A stretch of 7,560 nt of DNA, from positions 1-7,560 of the forward strand of contig CANQEB010000114.1 in NCBI GenBank assembly GCA_947594085.1. Reading direction: 5' to 3'. This document shows, one piece after another, positions 5,554 to 7,560 of the stretch (the first letter of the stretch is position 1; the number at the start of each line of letters is the position of its first letter). The notes under the pieces were generated by a model. It was not told where the DNA came from. It worked only from the letters and a program-made list of their open reading frames with translations, and did not search any database. The translations under genes were made by a program, and so were the position numbers. This DNA comes from an uncultured Lachnospiraceae bacterium. GTDB taxonomy: Bacteria > Bacillota > Clostridia > Lachnospirales > Lachnospiraceae.

Positions 5554-6192
5554 TCAATCTTCTCCCCCGGTCTTCTCTGTCTTCCGGAACACAGCAACCA
5601 TCAGCATGGCAATCACATAACCCGGATACGCCAATCCGTACAAGCCCCAGAGCCAGAAGAAATAATTCGACAGCATCGTGAGTGCCAGCGGAAACAGCAT
5701 GATCACCACCATGCAGAGGCTTCTCGGGAAGAACGCAAAGGAAAGAAGAAATGCATTCTTCACAGTCTGTTTCAGCTCATTCTCATATCTGGCAAGCAGC
5801 GCAAAAATATAGTTGCTGACCATCACCGTCAAAAGCAAAATGGCGACGATGAGCACGAGCGATATTTTCTTCATCATGCCATAGCCGTCCAGTATCCCCT
5901 CCCTGAGAAGATAAAAATTATACAGATACACAGCTATGATCACCAGATCGCAGAGCCATACCTTCGTAGCCTTTTTGAAATTCTCCCGGAACGCCCGGAA
6001 AAAACCCCTGGTGAGCGCGCCCTGGTCGTTCTCAGCCATCCGCAGCAGCAGATAGTACATCGCTGAAAACGACGCGCCCGCCGTTACGACGGGCAGCGCA
6101 CATATCAGAGTCAGAATATTGACCCATATCAAATCAACCAGTTTCCCGACGGTGCGGAAAAAGAGGTTATCCATACTAAACAGATGATCCAT
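5554..6192 (-). CDS. DUF624 (YesL-type) membrane protein
   Basis: A 212-residue protein of the DUF624/YesL family. These small multi-pass membrane proteins are commonly encoded beside CUT1 sugar ABC transporters in Firmicutes, but their role is unknown. Five hydrophobic segments are visible, at about 19-40, 80-97, 109-134, 152-175 and 178-201. The loop after the first contains the family's characteristic FFRAFRENFKKAT (64-76). The chosen ATG at 6192 is preceded by AGGGG 9 nt upstream. The Met at residue 7 has no ribosome site. It follows the MalG-type permease by 77 nt on the same strand, so it probably belongs to the sugar-uptake operon as its last gene. An accessory or modulatory role for the transporter is only inferred from this context. 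Confidence 0.88.
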   Translation of the reverse strand: MDHLFSMDNLFFRTVGKLVDLIWVNILTLICALPVVTAGASFSAMYYLLLRMAENDQGALTRGFFRAFRENFKKATKVWLCDLVIIAVYLYNFYLLREGILDGYGMMKKISLVLIVAILLLTVMVSNYIFALLARYENELKQTVKNAFLLSFAFFPRSLCMVVIMLFPLALTMLSNYFFWLWGLYGLAYPGYVIAMLMVAVFRKTEKTGGED

Positions 6193-6223
6193 TAAACTTA
6201 TCCCCTAACACCGCCCAGCACGA

Positions 6224-6238
6224 CCGACAAACTGTCGG
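6224..6238. other. Short perfect hairpin between the MalG-type gene and the DUF624 gene
   Basis: CCGACA (6224-6229) and TGTCGG (6233-6238) form a perfect 6-bp stem with a three-base loop. A longer alternative pairing uses ACGACC (6220-6225) with GGTCGT (6245-6250). No T-run follows on the minus strand, so this is not a classic terminator. It could stabilise or process the operon mRNA between the two genes. Confidence 0.3.
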
Positions 6239-6269
6239 ATGACTGGTCGTCTCATTGCTCTTGTTCCTA

Positions 6270-7112
6270 TTATCCCTTGACGCCGCCAAGCGCTACACCG
6301 GCGATGATGTACTTCGACAACAGGAAGTAGACGATGAACAGCGGGAGCACCGTCAGCGTCAGACCCATGTAGATCGAGCCGTGCTCCGTCTTGTAGATAT
6401 CACCCTTCAGCAAGCTGACCATGATCGGCATCGTGTACTTCTCCTGTCTCGTCAAAAGAATCAACGGCAGGAACAGGTTGTTCCACGAACTCACGAACGA
6501 GAAAATCGCCTGCGTTGCGATCGCCGGCTTCATGATCGGAAGTACGATATGGTTGAAGGTGTAGAACTCCCTCGATCCATCGATCCTCGCCGAAGCCACG
6601 ATATCCAGCGGCAGAGCCGAGATCATGAACTGTCTCATGAAGAAGACCATGGTCGGCGCCGCAATCGACGGCAAGATCAGCGCCAGGAAATTGTTCGTCA
6701 TGTGGATCTGGTACATGAACTGATAGAAACCGATACTCATCACCTGTGCCGGAATCATCATGATCGCCATGATAAAGGTAAAGAACGGCTGTCTCAGCTT
6801 CCAGGTATACACGACAACCGCGTACGCTGTCAGCGTGGAGAAGTATACCGCGCACGCCGTAGAACCGGTCGAAATGATCATGGAGTTCAGGAAGCCCCTA
6901 AGCGGGTTGAAACTCTTACTGGTCAAAATCTTAAAGTTGTTCAGCATATACGTGGAAGGGATCAGCGAGATCGCGTGCTGCTGGATCTGCGTCGTGCTTC
7001 TCGTCGCATTGATCACCATCACAAGGAACGGCAAAATGCTGAGTATGGTAAGGATGGCACATAAAACGTACACAAATACCATAAATCCCTTTGAAGCCTT
7101 CTTGTTCGTCAT
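6270..7112 (-). CDS. CUT1 sugar ABC transporter permease, MalG type
   Basis: A 280-residue inner permease subunit of a carbohydrate ABC importer, the usual length for MalG-like proteins. Seen: TM1 at about 11-35, further hydrophobic segments at about 78-104, 110-131, 142-160, 201-220 and 249-270, the ATPase-contacting EAA loop with core ARIDGSREF-x(5)-IVLPIMKPA (175-197), and the family-typical end YIIAGVALGGVKG. The start is ATG at 7112, overlapping the TGA stop of the preceding MalF-type gene by one base and with AGGGGG 8 nt upstream. A GTG one codon earlier (7115) shares the same site and is nearly as good. Stop-start coupling implies cotranslation with its MalF partner. The sugar cannot be deduced. 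The neighbouring DUF624 gene suggests an oligosaccharide or plant-glycan sugar system. Confidence 0.93.
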   Translation of the reverse strand: MTNKKASKGFMVFVYVLCAILTILSILPFLVMVINATRSTTQIQQHAISLIPSTYMLNNFKILTSKSFNPLRGFLNSMIISTGSTACAVYFSTLTAYAVVVYTWKLRQPFFTFIMAIMMIPAQVMSIGFYQFMYQIHMTNNFLALILPSIAAPTMVFFMRQFMISALPLDIVASARIDGSREFYTFNHIVLPIMKPAIATQAIFSFVSSWNNLFLPLILLTRQEKYTMPIMVSLLKGDIYKTEHGSIYMGLTLTVLPLFIVYFLLSKYIIAGVALGGVKG

Positions 7113-7560
7113 CACGCCATCCCCCTTTCTTCCATCTTTCTCTTTTTCTTCAGTTCCTTCGCGACCTTCTTCAGCTGCTTGCGCTCCCGTACCTCATACC
7201 GATCCTGCATCAGGACGAATACGACAGCAGAGAGAACACAGATGATCAGGAACATGATGATACTTGCCGCTGATGCGCGGTTATACATATAGCTGCCGCT
7301 GAACGCCTGATTGTAGATGAACACGCTCGCGGTGAGGGTCGCATTATTCGGCCCACTCTTGGAAACAAGGAGCTGCGGGATATCGAACATCTGCAAACCG
7401 CCGATCAAGCTCGTCACCAGCGTGTAGATCAGGATCGTCCGCAGGTTCGGTATCGTGATGTAGAAAAACTTCTGCCATCCGCTCGCCCATCGATCTCCGC
7501 TGCCTCAAACCACTCCGGGCTCATGCCCAGGATACCGGAAATCAGCACGATCATCGTGTA
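7112..7560 (-). pseudogene. CUT1 sugar ABC transporter permease, MalF type, C-terminal part, with an apparent one-base frameshift
   Basis: The right edge enters this gene. Reading in from 7560 gives YTMIVLISGILGMSPEWFEAAEID in one frame, the MalF region leading into the EAA loop. From 7486 onward the homology continues one frame over with ASGWQKFFYITIPNLRTIL, the second half of the same loop. Restoring one base between 7489 and 7484 would give the family sequence EAAEIDGASGW. As written, the upstream frame hits a TGA at 7431-7429, and the downstream frame is closed by a TGA just upstream of the junction. The remaining C-terminus has two hydrophobic stretches and a Lys/Arg-rich tail (RKQLKKVAKELKKKRK). 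It ends one base into the MalG-type start. Either the gene is broken or the read has an error. The intact partner gene favours an error. Confidence 0.8.

Noticed and set aside
5457..5556. Minus-strand frame between the DUF624 gene and trmB containing MLRGAVFEVDLTGNIN
   Set aside because: The internal ATG leaves only 16 codons, has no ribosome site, and overlaps the trmB promoter. Longer versions lack a start codon.

Overview
The window looks like chromosomal DNA from a low-to-mid GC Gram-positive bacterium of the class Clostridia, most likely a gut Lachnospiraceae-type organism. This is an inference. It rests on protein families typical of Firmicutes (a split CpsC/CpsD tyrosine-kinase pair, a DUF624/YesL membrane protein next to a CUT1 sugar importer, an AI-2E family permease), GC-balanced genes separated by very AT-rich spacers, strong AGGAGG-type ribosome sites, and a tRNA gene that does not encode its CCA end. 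No mobile element, CRISPR array, rRNA gene or phage gene is visible.

Left part (1-2797), all on the minus strand and read right to left: the start of an exopolysaccharide/capsule operon. First comes a UDP-glucuronate decarboxylase-type sugar-nucleotide enzyme that would supply UDP-xylose. It is followed 33 nt later by a Wzz/CpsC-type polysaccharide co-polymerase and 72 nt later by its partner CpsD/CapB tyrosine kinase, which runs off the left edge. A long AT-rich spacer upstream carries two sigma-A-like promoters, and farther up a pair of direct repeats with 21-bp periodicity that could be a response-regulator site.

Middle (2747-4622): a minus-strand tRNA-Lys(CTT) with its own promoter and rho-independent terminator; a plus-strand AI-2E family transporter with its own promoter and a possibly structured leader; and, converging on it with overlapping stop codons, an unrecognised 48-residue minus-strand gene with a strong ribosome site.

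Right part (4718-7560), minus strand, read right to left: the C-terminal part of a MalF-type sugar permease (entering at the right edge and carrying an apparent one-base frameshift in its EAA loop), a MalG-type permease, a DUF624 membrane protein, then a promoter and trmB (tRNA m7G46 methyltransferase). The two permeases form one half-transporter of a CUT1 ABC importer. The binding protein and ATPase are not in the window.

Most of the window is ordinary housekeeping plus carbohydrate biology. The points that merit a second look are the 48-residue gene, the 21-bp repeat pair above the capsule operon, the odd C-terminal extension of the decarboxylase, and the frameshift in the malF-like gene.
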